This document shows, in pieces, positions 63,630 to 64,000 of a stretch of 64,000 nt of DNA. Numbering within the stretch: position 1 is the stretch's first letter; the number at the start of each line of letters is the position of its first letter. Made by a program: the position numbers and the translations under genes. The stretch is from Glossina fuscipes (lineage: Eukaryota > Arthropoda > Insecta > Diptera > Glossinidae): contig NW_023998455.1 in assembly GCF_014805625.2 (NCBI RefSeq), positions 8,063,700 through 8,127,699 on the forward strand, given 5' to 3'. The notes beneath the pieces were generated by a model. It made no database searches, had not been told where the DNA came from, and worked only from the letters and a program-made list of their open reading frames with translations.

Positions 63630-64000
63630 ACACCCATCACCGAAAGATGGGGGATATATTTATTTTTGCCCAAACGTTTGCGACGCCCAGAAGAAAGTTT
63701 CGGAAAAGCATATATATTCTTGGCATGCATCAAATCCAAGTCCCTTTCTTTCCATCTGTGCTATGTCTGTTGTAGACATTCTCTTGATCGCAAAAATACA
63801 GCTATCGGCTTCAAGTTTTGCCAGAAACATTGACAGTTCCGGCACGCAGTTTGGTATGGAAACTGGGATAAATTCGTCGACACCTCTAAGGTCGATGCTG
63901 TAGTACCCGTACAAAAGTGAAAGAAATTGACCATGCCTACCCAATATTATAGTTCAACAAAATTTAATTCTTTTTTTTCAATACTTTTGTAACGCGAAGG
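63630..64000 (-). repeat. Family-R copy with terminal hairpin, cut by window end
   Basis: It opens with CACCCATCACCGAAAGATGG; CCCATC (63633-63638) and GATGGG (63646-63651) form a 6-bp stem with a 7-nt loop. Then come TTTGCCCAAACGTTTGCGAC, GCCCAGAAGAAAGTTTCGG, TGTGCTATGTCTGTTG and ACCCGTACAAAAGTGAAAG, colinear with 43975-44400. The frames overlapping it are not genes. Confidence 0.65.

Larger units (their letters stand above)
55982..64000. other. Upstream of short Dys isoform; no exon found
   Basis: No coding exon is supported. On the minus strand a TATATAAAA lies at 56208-56200, about 220 nt before the start codon of the short Dys isoform, and could be its TATA box, though no good initiator sits 30 nt downstream. 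A TCG/GAC trinucleotide run is at 56824-56864. The rest holds a mariner remnant, a SINE, family-R copies, AAAAG units near 60435-60465 and GAA units near 61627. By inference this is intron of the long Dys isoforms. Confidence 0.5.

Noticed and set aside
1..64000. CRISPR arrays, operons or prokaryotic defence genes
   Set aside because: No direct-repeat/spacer arrays or prokaryotic gene clusters exist here; the sequence is insect nuclear DNA and its short direct repeats are microsatellites.

Overview
This window is eukaryotic, AT-rich nuclear DNA from a brachyceran fly (Diptera). Genes are split by introns with GT..AG borders (one GC..AG), intergenic DNA is dense in microsatellites and old dispersed repeats, and all recognisable proteins are insect or fly types. 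No bacterial, organellar or viral gene organisation is seen.

Layout. 1-7.5 kb: intergenic DNA with fragments of a dispersed repeat. 7.5-12.8 kb: two convergent SLC22-type major facilitator transporter genes (7492-9542 plus, 10837-12757 minus) whose three middle exons have identical lengths (259, 418 and 507 nt). 12.8-24.7 kb: gene-poor. 24.7-27.8 kb: a third SLC22 paralogue (plus) with a rearranged intron pattern and a probable transposon remnant in its largest intron. 27.8-34.5 kb: gene-poor, with a tRNA-derived SINE copy at 29.24-29.44 kb. 34.5-36.2 kb: an RR-2 cuticle protein gene with a 15-nt first coding exon. 36.2-42.6 kb: extremely AT-rich DNA with microsatellites. 42.6-56.0 kb: the 3' part of the fly dystrophin gene (Dys, minus strand), with twelve shared C-terminal exons plus a 438-codon isoform-specific first exon. 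56-64 kb: no exon found. This is probably promoter DNA of the short Dys transcript and, by inference, intron of the longer ones. It carries a degenerate mariner-like transposase and a second SINE copy with a perfect 12-bp target-site duplication.

The genes do not form one pathway. The three transporters are a dispersed local paralogue group. The cuticle gene and Dys are independent neighbours; in Drosophila, Dys lies at cytological region 92A, so the RR-2 gene may correspond to Cpr92A, but I could not check this. All gene models were spliced by hand, with reading phase checked across every junction and against family sequence; transcription starts and polyadenylation sites are guesses from motifs.

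The most noteworthy items are the SINE pair, the GC-AG intron in Dys, the intron turnover at constant coding length in the SLC22 group, and the low-complexity N-terminus of the short dystrophin isoform. No clearly novel multi-gene system was found.
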